Assembly: GCA_019119595.1 (NCBI GenBank)
Contig: DWWS01000029.1
Location: 1 to 64,000 of the forward strand
DNA from: Candidatus Eisenbergiella merdavium
Lineage (GTDB): Bacteria; Bacillota; Clostridia; Lachnospirales; Lachnospiraceae
DNA length: 64,000 nucleotides
Reading direction: 5' to 3'
In this document: positions 1 to 9,701 of the stretch, in pieces
Position numbering within the stretch: the stretch's first letter is position 1
How the letters are laid out: each line of letters starts with the position of its first letter
The notes under the pieces: model-generated
The model's database searches: none
Seen by the model: only the letters and a program-made list of their open reading frames with translations
What the model was told of the DNA's origin: nothing
Program-made: the position numbers and the translations under genes

Positions 1-126
1 CGTGCGGATAGTCCCCCCCCCCCCTTTGGCATTGATAATCTGCAGCAGCACCAAATGAACTTGAGTCAGTTGCGCAATTTGCGCAAGCGTATTTGGAATG
101 TTTGTAAAAATATGAGTATTGAATAA
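1..126 (+). CDS. 3' end of an unidentified reading frame, truncated by window edge
   Basis: A frame open from base 1 ends at the TAA at 124-126 and gives about 41 residues, ending in LRKRIWNVCKNMSIE. I do not recognise it. It contains a run of 12 cytosines (13-24), read here as four prolines. A one-base error or slippage in that run would change the frame upstream, so even the frame is uncertain. It could be the tail of a real gene or chance. Confidence 0.25.
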   Translation, partial: RADSPPPPFGIDNLQQHQMNLSQLRNLRKRIWNVCKNMSIE

Positions 127-196
127 AAATGATTTAGGCATCATACTGATATGTAGTAAAAAGAAACAGTAAATCAATGCAAAAGAAGGAGGGTAT

Positions 197-1849
197 ATGA
201 AAACAAAACAAATAATTAGTCTTTTTCTTGTGATGATGTTGTTGATAATGACGTCGGCATGCGGAGCGCCTGCTGCGGATTCATCCACTGCATCCGTGGG
301 CAACGAGACGGAAATTGCGCAGGAAGGGAATGCGGGAGCAGAGACAGCAGGTGTGGATGCATTTGCAGAGCTTCCGGATGAACTTGGCATTGGAAATAAT
401 GTGGCGGCCGTACCGGAAATGTACAGCAATCTGGATCTTTCCAAGCCGGTAAACATCAATATTTATATGGTTGGCGATACGCCGGCTGACTGGGAAGCGG
501 TCGCTGAAGCGGCAAATGAGTACCTGGAGCCCTTTAATACAACGATCAGCGCAACTTTTCTTTCTTACGCTGACTATACGACGCTGTATCCGCTGGCACT
601 ACAGGGGGAGGACTGCGATATCATTTATACCGCCGGATGGTGCTTCCTTGGTTCGGAAGCGGCAAAAGGCTCCTTTGTTGAACTGACGGATGAATTCCTG
701 AACAGCTACATGCCCCTGACAGCCAAATATCAGAAAGCAGACAGCTGGGCGGAAATTATGGTGGGAGGGAAAATTTACTGCGTCCCCCAGAATATGACGG
801 AGGCTTCTCATAAATTCGTCGCAATCAGACAGGATCTGGCAGAAAAATACGGAATTTCAGAATTGTCAACGTGGGATGATTATACGAATTATCTGCTTAC
901 CATTGCAGAAAAGGAAACTCCGGAAAGCGGTATATATGCATATGCGGCTGCTTCCGACAACAACGAGCTTTGGGATGTATATAGGGAAGGATATAACGTC
1001 AGGACAGTGGTTGATAATGACCTGTTGGATCTGACTTACATATATACCGACGAAAGCACGATCCCTTCGATAGAAGATATTCAGCTCGTGTATGCGACAG
1101 ACGAGTTCAGATCGTTTTGCGATGAAATGAAAAAACTGGCTGATGCGGGAGTCTGGAGCCGCAGCGCGTTGACGAATTCTGTTACGGATGATGAAGCGTT
1201 TGCTGCTCTTCAGGGAGCGTCGATCGCGTGGAATTCCTCTGTATTCAGCTATATTAAAACCGCTGAGCAGACAGACGGCGTCACATGTGCGGTCTATGAT
1301 CTGGCTTCAGATAAACCCACTGCAGCAGCCTATGGAAACGGCGGTATGGCAATCGCATCGAGCTGCCGGAACCCGGAAAGGGCCGCAATGATTCTTGACA
1401 TTATGGAGAATGATACCTACCTGAACACGTTGATCATTCTCGGTATGGAAGATGTACATTATGAGATGCAGGATGAGGGGCACTATGTAGAGACGGAAAA
1501 GGCGGTTGATTATCCGATTTGGGGAACCTCTGCATCCTGGGCGATTAAGAATTATAAACTGGTAGATGCGAGCATGGATCCCAGGCAGCAGGAGATCGAA
1601 GCGGATATTGAGGCAAGAGGAGAAACCTCGCCTACCCGTACGTTTGCATTCGATGATTCGGAGATCAGTGAGTATACGGCGGCAATTAAGAATATCCTGA
1701 ACGACTATGTACCCTCTCTGCAGCTTGGCCTGACGGAGGATATTGACGGCGCTCTTAATGAAATGATGAACAAACTGGAAGCAGCAGGCCTTCAGACCTA
1801 TCTTGATGAATTTGAAACGCAGTATAATGCCTGGGCCGCAGAGCAGTAA
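197..1849 (+). CDS. ABC transporter sugar-binding lipoprotein (LplA-like)
   Basis: Extracellular solute-binding protein, 550 aa, expected to capture an oligosaccharide for the two permeases that follow. Residues 1-21 form a lipoprotein signal ending in TSAC; Cys22 is the predicted lipidated residue. A Ser/Thr/Ala/Glu-rich tether follows, then a mature domain of family 1 type. The size and the pairing with LplB/LplC-type permeases fit the LplA/YtcQ group of carbohydrate-uptake family 1. The SD aaggagggt sits 6-7 bases before the ATG. A weak promoter candidate (TTGAAT at 119-124, CATACT at 142-147, 17-bp spacer) lies upstream. The exact sugar cannot be read from the sequence. Confidence 0.9.
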   Translation: MKTKQIISLFLVMMLLIMTSACGAPAADSSTASVGNETEIAQEGNAGAETAGVDAFAELPDELGIGNNVAAVPEMYSNLDLSKPVNINIYMVGDTPADWEAVAEAANEYLEPFNTTISATFLSYADYTTLYPLALQGEDCDIIYTAGWCFLGSEAAKGSFVELTDEFLNSYMPLTAKYQKADSWAEIMVGGKIYCVPQNMTEASHKFVAIRQDLAEKYGISELSTWDDYTNYLLTIAEKETPESGIYAYAAASDNNELWDVYREGYNVRTVVDNDLLDLTYIYTDESTIPSIEDIQLVYATDEFRSFCDEMKKLADAGVWSRSALTNSVTDDEAFAALQGASIAWNSSVFSYIKTAEQTDGVTCAVYDLASDKPTAAAYGNGGMAIASSCRNPERAAMILDIMENDTYLNTLIILGMEDVHYEMQDEGHYVETEKAVDYPIWGTSASWAIKNYKLVDASMDPRQQEIEADIEARGETSPTRTFAFDDSEISEYTAAIKNILNDYVPSLQLGLTEDIDGALNEMMNKLEAAGLQTYLDEFETQYNAWAAEQ

Positions 1850-1868
1850 GCTTTTCCTGTAAACTGTA

Positions 1869-1911
1869 TAAAGCGGAAGGCGGAGAAAAATTTCTGCGGC
1901 CTTCCGCTTTA
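1869..1911 (+). terminator. Strong stem-loop between binding-protein and permease genes
   Basis: Thirteen-base perfect inverted repeat (TAAAGCGGAAGGC at 1869-1881 with its complement at 1899-1911) around a 17-base loop. There is no long U tract, only TAAAATAT. Such stems after binding-protein genes commonly act as a partial terminator and 3' stabiliser, so the binding protein is made in excess of the permeases. That role is inferred. Confidence 0.7.
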
Positions 1912-1942
1912 AAATATCCGGCGGTTTTTAAGAGGAATGATT

Positions 1943-2890
1943 ATGAAAAGTGAAAGCACAAAACGAAAAAATATGAAAATGCCATTTCGGAAAGTGATAC
2001 GAAAACACTGGATGCTGCTGCTTATGCTGCTCCCTGCTGTAGTGTATGTAATTGTTTTTTCGTATATTCCCATGACTGGACTGGTGATGGCGTTTAAAAA
2101 ATATACCTATGCCGGCGGAATTTATTTTTCACCCTGGAATGGGCTGAAAAATTTTCGGGCTTTAATGATCGAAGGAAAGCTTGGAATGGTCACACGCAAT
2201 ACCTTCCTGTATAATCTTGCTTTCATTTTTCTTGGCGTGGTTTTTGAAATGGGAAGTGCCATTCTTCTGAATGAGCTGATCAGCAAAAAGTTTAAGAAGC
2301 TTTCCCAATCCATGATGTTCCTGCCTTATTTTATCAGCTGGGTTGTGGCCGGAGCAATCATGTATAATGTATTCAATTATGAAAAGGGAGTTGTGAACAG
2401 TATTTTAGTTTCCTTAGGATTCCAGCCGTTTGACCTGTATAATACACCACAGGCATGGCCGTTTGTTCTCATTTTCCTTCGGCTTTGGAAACAGACAGGA
2501 TATGGATCCGTGGTTTACCTCGCTGCCATTACCGGACTGGATCAGGAGATGTACGAAGCTGCCTCAATAGACGGGGCCACTCAATGGCAGAAAATACGTT
2601 TCCTGACTATTCCGTCTTTGGTCCCTACCATGATGATCATGGTCCTTTTGGCAATAGGAAATATTTTCAGAGGTGACTTCGGATTATTTTATCAGACCGT
2701 ACAAAGCAGCGCGCTGCTTCAGCCCTATACGGATGTGATCGATACCTATGTATTTCGGCTGCTGATCGACAGCAGTGACTATGGAGTTTCTTCAGCTGCC
2801 GGTTTTTATCAGTCTGTTCTTTGCTTTATTACGATAATGATATGCAATGGGATCGTAAAGAAGATCCAGCCGGATTACGCGCTGTATTGA
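1943..2890 (+). CDS. ABC transporter permease, LplB/YteP-like
   Basis: Integral-membrane subunit of a carbohydrate-uptake ABC importer, about 315 aa. Hydrophobic helices begin near residue 25 (WMLLLMLLPAVVYVIVFSY). The cytoplasmic EAA-type loop, which docks the ATPase, is visible as YEAASIDGATQWQKIRFLTIP in the C-terminal half. The usual LplB ending KKIQPDYALY is present. Two ATGs compete: 1937 touches the SD agagga, while 1943 has normal spacing and is preferred. It lies 93 bp after the binding protein, across a stem-loop, and 14 bp before the second permease. Confidence 0.92.
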   Translation: MKSESTKRKNMKMPFRKVIRKHWMLLLMLLPAVVYVIVFSYIPMTGLVMAFKKYTYAGGIYFSPWNGLKNFRALMIEGKLGMVTRNTFLYNLAFIFLGVVFEMGSAILLNELISKKFKKLSQSMMFLPYFISWVVAGAIMYNVFNYEKGVVNSILVSLGFQPFDLYNTPQAWPFVLIFLRLWKQTGYGSVVYLAAITGLDQEMYEAASIDGATQWQKIRFLTIPSLVPTMMIMVLLAIGNIFRGDFGLFYQTVQSSALLQPYTDVIDTYVFRLLIDSSDYGVSSAAGFYQSVLCFITIMICNGIVKKIQPDYALY

Positions 2891-2904
2891 AGGGAGAGAT
2901 TGCT

Positions 2905-3819
2905 ATGAAAATGGAAGTGCAGGAAAAACACCTGAAAACCAGCAGGGATGTTATCGCGGTAAATATTTTGGGAACTGTCGTGATCGGCCTCTTCGCGCTC
3001 CTGTGCCTTTTCCCGTTTTATCTGATCATAGTCGCGTCCTTTACGAATGAAAATGATCTGATAAGAAACGGGTTCCCGATCATTCCTCAATTAAAGAGCA
3101 TCAGCCTTGAAGCTTATAAGCTTTGCCTGAAGAAGCCTGACGATATCGTGAACGCTTACCTTGTGACTGGCGGAGTAACGATAGTGGGAACCTTCCTTTC
3201 TGTATTCATCTCTACCATGACAGGATATGTGCTGTCCAGAAGGGATTTTCCATGGAGAAATAAGTTTTCTTTCTTTTTCTTTTTTACGACGCTGTTCAGC
3301 GGAGGGCTTGTTCCATGGTATCTGATCTGCGTCCGCTATCTGCATTTAAAAAATTCCATATTTGCGCTGCTTCTTCCGCTGCTGTTTTCAGTCTGGAATA
3401 TGATAATTGCAAAATCCTTTATGGCGGGAGTGCCGGCATCCATATCGGAATCGGCAATGCTGGACGGGGCCAATGATATGCAGATCTATATAAAGCTGAT
3501 CCTTCCGCTCAGTAAGCCGCTGATTGCCACGCTTGCTCTCTTTACGGCATTGTCCTACTGGAATGACTGGTATAACTGTATGCTGTTTATTACAAATGAA
3601 AATATGTTTACGCTGCAGTATTATCTGCAGAGGATGCTCGGAAGCGCGGAAGCGATGAGAATTGTAGCGGAAAAAACCGGCATGGCGATGGATTCGGTGC
3701 CTCTTTCCAGTATGCAGATGGCAATGACCGTAATCGCGACCGGACCGATCATTCTTCTGTATCCTTTTGTGCAGAGATATTTTGTAAAGGGACTTACCAT
3801 CGGTGCGGTAAAAGGATAG
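2905..3819 (+). CDS. ABC transporter permease, LplC/YtcP-like
   Basis: Second membrane subunit of the importer, about 304 aa, partner of the preceding permease. The EAA loop is seen as SESAMLDGANDMQIYIKLI and the C-terminus as KRY-type QRYFVKGLTIGAVKG, both typical of LplC/YtcP. The frame is open from an ATG at 2821 inside the previous gene, but the ATG at 2905 has the SD agggagag at the right distance. No ATPase gene follows. Importers of this class usually borrow a shared MsmK/MsmX-type ATPase encoded elsewhere, so that is the expectation here. Confidence 0.92.
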   Translation: MKMEVQEKHLKTSRDVIAVNILGTVVIGLFALLCLFPFYLIIVASFTNENDLIRNGFPIIPQLKSISLEAYKLCLKKPDDIVNAYLVTGGVTIVGTFLSVFISTMTGYVLSRRDFPWRNKFSFFFFFTTLFSGGLVPWYLICVRYLHLKNSIFALLLPLLFSVWNMIIAKSFMAGVPASISESAMLDGANDMQIYIKLILPLSKPLIATLALFTALSYWNDWYNCMLFITNENMFTLQYYLQRMLGSAEAMRIVAEKTGMAMDSVPLSSMQMAMTVIATGPIILLYPFVQRYFVKGLTIGAVKG

Positions 3820-3895
3820 TAGGATATGACCGTGAGATGCGTCAGGCGCGGATGCAAGATGCGCTTTGGCTGAAGACAGCAGATTGGAGGAGATT

Positions 3896-4771
3896 ATGAC
3901 ATATTCGTTAACGGAATTTGACCGGGCCCATATTGAGGGCTGGGAAAAGATGAAAGAAGAGATCAGAGCGCTGAAATGGAGGGAGGCTCCGCTGATTACG
4001 GCAGATGGTTTCACGTCAAAGCTGATTTTTCTGCCGCCTGTTGAATTTAAAGAGAGAAAAAAGGGGCTTCTGATCATCTGCGCAGGGGGTGGCTTCACCT
4101 TTAAGTCTCAGCACGAGGCGCGGCCTGTCGCGGAGTTTTTCAGAAACGCCGGAATCAATACGGCAATACTGGACTACCATGTGACAAACGCTGATCCAGG
4201 GAAGGATCGTTTCCTGACAAAAAAACTGGCTTTGGAGGATGGGATTGCAGCAGTCAGATACTGTCGGTATCATGCGGAAGAGCTGAATATCCGGGAAGAC
4301 AGAATTGCGATCGGCGGGTTTTCAGCCGGCGGCATCACGGCTGCGTTAACAGCCGTGATGGCGGATGAAGGGATTTCGGACAGTGAGGATGCAGTGATGA
4401 GGACAAGCGCGAAGCCTGACGCGGCACTCATCTTTTATGGAGCTTTTTCTGATACGGAAATTGACAGGTCACATCCTTATGATGAGGAAATAATGAGAAA
4501 AAACGCCAGCCTGGATGCGATCTGTCATATCACTTCCAAAACGCCTCCGATGTTTTTGTTTCAGACGCATCGTGACGATCCGAGAATTGGCCTTCGTTTT
4601 GCCATGCAGCTTGCGCGATATGGTGTGCCGTTTGAAATTCATACATTTGAGCAGGGGGAACATGGCGGCGCTTTATTTAACGGAAAGGATCCGGAGGCGC
4701 CATTCGTTGAACATACGTCAAAATGGGCGGAAATTGCGGCAGACTGGCTGAAAATGAGAGATTTTATATAA
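3896..4771 (+). CDS. Alpha/beta hydrolase (esterase/deacetylase-like)
   Basis: Cytoplasmic alpha/beta-hydrolase of about 291 aa in the BD-FAE/xylan-esterase-like group. The oxyanion segment AGGGF (63-67) and nucleophile elbow GGFSAGG (Ser143) are clear. Asp228 (THRDDP) and His256 (QGEHGG) are the likely remaining triad. There is no signal peptide. The frame could begin at TTG 3866, but ATG 3896 follows ttggagga with good spacing. It lies between the importer and three glycoside hydrolases, so it plausibly removes acetyl or other ester groups from the imported glycan. The substrate is inferred from context only. Confidence 0.85.
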   Translation: MTYSLTEFDRAHIEGWEKMKEEIRALKWREAPLITADGFTSKLIFLPPVEFKERKKGLLIICAGGGFTFKSQHEARPVAEFFRNAGINTAILDYHVTNADPGKDRFLTKKLALEDGIAAVRYCRYHAEELNIREDRIAIGGFSAGGITAALTAVMADEGISDSEDAVMRTSAKPDAALIFYGAFSDTEIDRSHPYDEEIMRKNASLDAICHITSKTPPMFLFQTHRDDPRIGLRFAMQLARYGVPFEIHTFEQGEHGGALFNGKDPEAPFVEHTSKWAEIAADWLKMRDFI

Positions 4772-4800
4772 GATAGAACAGACAGGAAAGAGAGGGAACT

Positions 4801-7242
4801 ATGAGAATTATTACTCCGCTTGACGGTCAGCAGCTGACTGATATAGCATTGCATTTTGTGTGGGAGCCGGATGAAGAGGCAGACAGATATCAGATTGAAT
4901 TTTCAGAGACAGAATCCTTTGAAAAGCCCTTGAAGATCGAGGTTTTGAGAAATAAAAGCTGTGAGGTGGATTACTATCTGCCGCAGACGGATGAAGAGCT
5001 TATCGGCGCGGGAGACTGGTATGTGAGGATCCTTTCTGACAGGGGCAGGAAAACGCAGACGATCAGGCTTTTCGTGAATGAAGAGCATTCCAGGGCTCCT
5101 TTAAAAACGGAAATTTCTCCGGAACACCCGTATTTCACGATTTTTGACTATTCTGAGCATCGTTATGGAGCGACGTATGAGATTCTTCCGGATGATCTGA
5201 AGCCCTATGCCGCAATCAGCACGGGAGGAGCATATCGTGTAAGAACCGCACGGCTTGCGGACAGCTTTTTAGATAATGACAGAAAAGGATATCCGTGGCA
5301 TATGGGCTCCTGTGGTCCCAAGGAAGTGAGTAAAGGGAAATATGTGGTTACGCCGCTTTCCGTAATCGAATATGTGATGCAGAATGCTGCAAATCTGAAA
5401 AGCGTCGGCGCGCTGGAAATTTATATGGGCGTGAGGAAGCCGGATGACTGGCATATTCCTTATATTAACCGGCTGATCAGGCTGTGCGGAAAGTACGGAC
5501 TGCCGTTTCTGTATACGGACGGAAATCGGAATGATATTGACTTCCCGGCTGTCATCAAAAGAGAGGATTATATGGAAACGATCCGTTCTTATTCGGATTA
5601 CGTTGTTCTCTCTTATAAACAGAATCATGCAAACGCATCCTATACCTGCTATGGTTCCATCCTGGGAGCGTGGAAGGAGGGAGCTGTAAAAAGAGTCGGC
5701 CTGCAGGCAGAAAACTGGTATTGGAATGATGCCGGATTTTGTGATGACGTTGGAAACTATCACGGGTATCTTCAGGGAAATGAGCAGCAGATCCCGGCGG
5801 CATTTACCGCGCAGATGCTTCTGGCAGGGGTATCATACGGAGCGACCTATTATTCACTGGAAGGAGAGGGGTGGCTGATCGAAGACCGGGATAACGGCAA
5901 TTATGAATTGTCGCCGCAGGGAATCGCGTTTCTTTCCATGTTCCGGACTGTTATCGCCAACAGGCTGATTCCGTCCCGGGAAGAGGTCATGAACCAGATA
6001 CACGCGGTTGTCGCTGCGGACGGTCTTTCCGAGGATTGGGGAGATGCATGGACCGGGGGTGTTTTCCGGAAGGTATTCCAGAACCTGTACGATATCCGTC
6101 ATACGAAAGAATTATTCCCGAAGCAGACAAGGTATTTTTATCTGCCGTTTATGACGGACAGGGAGGAGGCGTTTTCTGACCTTGTTAAAATAGATGCCTC
6201 GGCTGTCAGGGAACCGGATGATGTGAACCGTATTCTCGATCCGTTATATCCGAAATGGTTTGAGGGAGACGCCTATGTAACGCACAGCGACCGCGTCTAC
6301 ATTATTATGAACAGCAATGAGAATACCGATCTGCCTCAGACCTTTGCTGTCGATATCCTTTCCCGTGACGAATGTAAAGCTCCGGTCATAAAAGCGGAGG
6401 GAAGTCTTGGATTATGGCAGTATCTGATCATTTTCTCCCAGGAGGGGAAAACCCGGATCCATGCAAATGCGCCTGAGGGAAAGAGCTTCAGGGTGTTCCT
6501 TACGACGGAAAACGGGAAAATGCCTTTTATCAATATACGCGGCGAAGGCGTAAGTTTTAAGTGGGATGTAACAGGAAAAAGGGTGGAAATGACGCTGGAG
6601 GGGTCAAACCTGCCAATAGACGCGGAGCTGGCTGAGAAAGAGGAAGAGAACAGCCTGCCGCTGCCGATCAGGAACCCTGATGATAAAGCGGTATATCTGA
6701 CGGACATGCCCGTTTGCGGCCTGACCGCCGCAGATAAAGGAATGCCGGCCTTCGATCATTGCGCAAACGAGAAGTATGGGATCCTTCCCATTGCGATGAA
6801 CAGCATCCGTTACCGCCGCGGTGTCAGTATGCCGAGGCAGACTTCCGTTTCGTGGAAGCTGGGGAAGAAATACCACGGACTTTCTGCAACGACAGGCTTT
6901 GACATAGACTGCTGGATGCCGATCATTGTGGACCGTCTTCATATTGTGTGGGACAGATACGTTAAGGAGATTTCATTTTATCTGAAAATATGGGGAGATG
7001 GAAGGCTGCTCTACGAATCGGCGGAGCTGAAAAACACCAGCTATCGGGAACGCATTGACATAGATGTGACGGACGTTGATATTCTGACTTTTGAGGTGAA
7101 TGGAGATATCTTTACGAAACCGCTGGTCGGAGCGGTTACCGGAAGCGCGGAAGAATTCCTTTTTGATGTGTCCGGCATGAAGGAAGAGGAACGACCGGGC
7201 ATTGAGGTTTATCTCGACTGCGGAAATCCGATTTTAAGCTGA
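4801..7242 (+). CDS. Putative glycoside hydrolase, GH98-like with C-terminal NPCBM domain
   Basis: Large protein, 813 aa, without a signal peptide. Residues 1-100 look like a fibronectin/Ig-type sandwich (PLDGQQLTDIALHFVWEP). A following (beta/alpha)-barrel-like region starts at SPEHPYF, an opening also seen in GH98 enzymes, and includes YGLPFLYTDGNRND and LQAENWYWND. Near residues 660-780 is a segment resembling the NPCBM carbohydrate-binding module (HGLSATTGFDID, then WGDGRLLYESAELKN). GH98 members cleave host blood-group or xylan chains, but the match is distant and I cannot place catalytic residues firmly. Context supports a glycan-active enzyme. It could equally be an unclassified family. 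Confidence 0.5.
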   Translation: MRIITPLDGQQLTDIALHFVWEPDEEADRYQIEFSETESFEKPLKIEVLRNKSCEVDYYLPQTDEELIGAGDWYVRILSDRGRKTQTIRLFVNEEHSRAPLKTEISPEHPYFTIFDYSEHRYGATYEILPDDLKPYAAISTGGAYRVRTARLADSFLDNDRKGYPWHMGSCGPKEVSKGKYVVTPLSVIEYVMQNAANLKSVGALEIYMGVRKPDDWHIPYINRLIRLCGKYGLPFLYTDGNRNDIDFPAVIKREDYMETIRSYSDYVVLSYKQNHANASYTCYGSILGAWKEGAVKRVGLQAENWYWNDAGFCDDVGNYHGYLQGNEQQIPAAFTAQMLLAGVSYGATYYSLEGEGWLIEDRDNGNYELSPQGIAFLSMFRTVIANRLIPSREEVMNQIHAVVAADGLSEDWGDAWTGGVFRKVFQNLYDIRHTKELFPKQTRYFYLPFMTDREEAFSDLVKIDASAVREPDDVNRILDPLYPKWFEGDAYVTHSDRVYIIMNSNENTDLPQTFAVDILSRDECKAPVIKAEGSLGLWQYLIIFSQEGKTRIHANAPEGKSFRVFLTTENGKMPFINIRGEGVSFKWDVTGKRVEMTLEGSNLPIDAELAEKEEENSLPLPIRNPDDKAVYLTDMPVCGLTAADKGMPAFDHCANEKYGILPIAMNSIRYRRGVSMPRQTSVSWKLGKKYHGLSATTGFDIDCWMPIIVDRLHIVWDRYVKEISFYLKIWGDGRLLYESAELKNTSYRERIDIDVTDVDILTFEVNGDIFTKPLVGAVTGSAEEFLFDVSGMKEEERPGIEVYLDCGNPILS

Positions 7243-7281
7243 TGTTATTCATTTATACGAATATGCGAAAGTGACAGTGTT

Positions 7282-9669
7282 ATGAGAGAAGAAAAACTGT
7301 TTCATGATTCATGGCTTTTCTGCCTGGGTGATGAAGAAAAAATGGCGGGGGAGGAATACGATGACAGCGGCTGGGAGAAGGTTATGCTTCCGCATGACTG
7401 GAGTATACGGATTCCTCTTTCGGAAAAAATGCCGTCCGGGGCAGGCGGAGGATATGCCGCCTGCGGGATCGGATGGTACAGAAAGCATTTTGATCTTGAT
7501 CCTATAGACAGGCAGGCCGTATACAGCTTCTATTTTGAAGGCGTCTACATGGATTGTACGATCTATTTAAATGGGGAGCGGACAGGCGCGCATGGGTACG
7601 GCTACGGGAGCTTTTATGTGGACGTTACAGGGAAGCTGAGAGAGAAAGATAATATCGTTGCAGTGAGGGTGAATAATTCTGCCCAGCCAAATTCCAGATG
7701 GTATACCGGCTCGGGAATTTACAGAAACGTATATCTGGTAAAAAAAGGGCCGGTCCATTTTGGAAACTTTGGGATCCGCTGCGCAACGAACGGAATTTTC
7801 CCGGAGATCAAAGCGGCAAATCTCCAGATCAGGAGTATGGTGGAGAACAGCACGGAAAAGCAGAAGCAGGCCGGTGTGCTTCATAAGCTGTACGATAGAT
7901 CGGGAGAGCTGATATTCTCTGCCGGAACTGCCGTCTCACTGGAAGCCGGTGAACAGACAGATACCATGTGCAGACCGCAGGTGGAGAATCCGCATCTTTG
8001 GACGCCGCGGGATCCTTATCTCTATACGCTGGAAAGCTTCTGCCTTCTGGATGGAGAAATCGTTGATCAGGTAAAAACACAGATCGGGATCCGTACTGCT
8101 GCTTTTGATGCGGATGAGGGCTTTATGCTGAATGGTAAGCCGGTTAAGATCAAAGGCGTCTGCCTGCATCATGACTGCGGAATAACAGGAGCGGTAGGAA
8201 CACGAGAGCTTTGGGAAAGGCGTCTTCGCATGCTGAAGGATATGGGCTGTAACGGGATCAGAATGTCCCATAATCCTCCGGCCCCTGTATTGCTGGATTT
8301 ATGTGATGAGATGGGCTTTCTGGTCATGGATGAGATTTATGATGAATGGATGCTGTCCAAAAATAAAAATGAAAATTACTATTCAGAATCCATGGCTTTT
8401 GGAGCGAGTCAGTTTTTCATCCGTGACAGCAGAAAAGAGCTTACAGCGATGATACGGCGTGATTATAATCACCCCAGCATTATTCTGTGGTCAATCGGCA
8501 ACGAAATCCCCGAACAGTCCTCTGTGGACGGAAGCAGGATCGCTTCCTTTCTGCAGGAGATCTGTCACGAAGAGGATACGACCAGAATGGTTACATGTGC
8601 CTGCGATAATATTATGGCATATCCGGATATACGGACCAAAAGAGAGTTTGAAGAAGTGCTGGATGTGGTTGGATACAATTATGTAGGCAGATGGAGGGAA
8701 CGGGCGGAAACCTTTTATGATGAGGACAGAAGACTGTATCCGAAAAGGAGATTTATCGGGACAGAAAATCCCGGAGCAGGGGGAATACGGGGAGATTATC
8801 AGACAAGAGGCGGAATGACCGGGGATTATCGTACAGTGATGATTTCCCATGAGCTGCTGTGGAGATATGAAGCGAGCAGGAATTTTGTCGCGGGTGATTT
8901 TGTCTGGACGGGAATAGATTATCTGGGGGAGGCAGAATGGCCGCGCAGAGGCGCTGATTTTGGCGCTATTGATACAGCCGGCTTTAAAAAGGATACTTTT
9001 TATTATTACCGTTCCATATGGAATCAGGACGATATCACGCTGCATCTGCTGCCGCACTGGAATTTTCAAGGAGAAGAGGGGCACTATAAGACGGTGATCG
9101 CCTATACCAACTGCCAATATGTGACGCTGTATCTGAATGATCGTCTGATAGGGACAAAGGGATATTATGAGTATCCCAGATTTGGTGCAGTAAGATCCTG
9201 GACGGATGGGAGGGAGAAAAATCCGACGACAAATGATCTTCATTTGGCGTGGGATGTACTCTATGAGCCTGGGGTGCTTCGGGCAGAAGGCTTCGTGGAT
9301 GGCAGACTGGCGGCGGAAGCTGTTGTGGAAACGACAGAGCGGCCGGTCCGTCTCATTGCAAAAGCCTATAAGGATACGATTCGCATAGGGGAGATCGCCC
9401 AGATCGAGCTGTATATGGAGGACAAAAACGGGCGGCGTGTGCCTGACGCAGAGCCGGTGATCGCCTGCGAGATTTCCGGAGAAGGGGAGTATCTTGGCAT
9501 GGACGGCGGAAATATGCTCGATCTGAATATGTTCCGGGAAAAACAAAGAAGAATGTTTGCCGGCGCGTTGCTCTGTGAAGCTCGGGGGATGAAGAAAGGT
9601 AAGATTAATTTGCGTTTTATTGCAGACCAGGAGATGGAAGCGGAAATAGAAATTAGGGTGACAGAATAA
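7282..9669 (+). CDS. GH2 beta-galactosidase-type glycoside hydrolase with DUF4982
   Basis: Retaining exo-glycosidase of family GH2, 795 aa. The N-terminal sugar-binding sandwich opens with WEKVMLPHDWSI. Then come the immunoglobulin-like domain and a TIM barrel with the acid/base pair in WSIGNE (Asn407-Glu408) and the nucleophile Glu495 in IGTENPGAGG. A DUF4982-type sandwich (CQYVTLYLNDRLIGTKGYY) and another Ig-like region end the protein. There is no signal peptide, so it acts on imported chains. It starts 39 bp after the GH98-like gene with only a weak SD. Beta-galactosidase is the commonest activity for this architecture, but glucuronidase or other specificities remain possible. Confidence 0.9.
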   Translation: MREEKLFHDSWLFCLGDEEKMAGEEYDDSGWEKVMLPHDWSIRIPLSEKMPSGAGGGYAACGIGWYRKHFDLDPIDRQAVYSFYFEGVYMDCTIYLNGERTGAHGYGYGSFYVDVTGKLREKDNIVAVRVNNSAQPNSRWYTGSGIYRNVYLVKKGPVHFGNFGIRCATNGIFPEIKAANLQIRSMVENSTEKQKQAGVLHKLYDRSGELIFSAGTAVSLEAGEQTDTMCRPQVENPHLWTPRDPYLYTLESFCLLDGEIVDQVKTQIGIRTAAFDADEGFMLNGKPVKIKGVCLHHDCGITGAVGTRELWERRLRMLKDMGCNGIRMSHNPPAPVLLDLCDEMGFLVMDEIYDEWMLSKNKNENYYSESMAFGASQFFIRDSRKELTAMIRRDYNHPSIILWSIGNEIPEQSSVDGSRIASFLQEICHEEDTTRMVTCACDNIMAYPDIRTKREFEEVLDVVGYNYVGRWRERAETFYDEDRRLYPKRRFIGTENPGAGGIRGDYQTRGGMTGDYRTVMISHELLWRYEASRNFVAGDFVWTGIDYLGEAEWPRRGADFGAIDTAGFKKDTFYYYRSIWNQDDITLHLLPHWNFQGEEGHYKTVIAYTNCQYVTLYLNDRLIGTKGYYEYPRFGAVRSWTDGREKNPTTNDLHLAWDVLYEPGVLRAEGFVDGRLAAEAVVETTERPVRLIAKAYKDTIRIGEIAQIELYMEDKNGRRVPDAEPVIACEISGEGEYLGMDGGNMLDLNMFREKQRRMFAGALLCEARGMKKGKINLRFIADQEMEAEIEIRVTE

Positions 9670-9701
9670 GTGAAGTGCCTTTATGAAAACCGGAGATCAG
9701 T

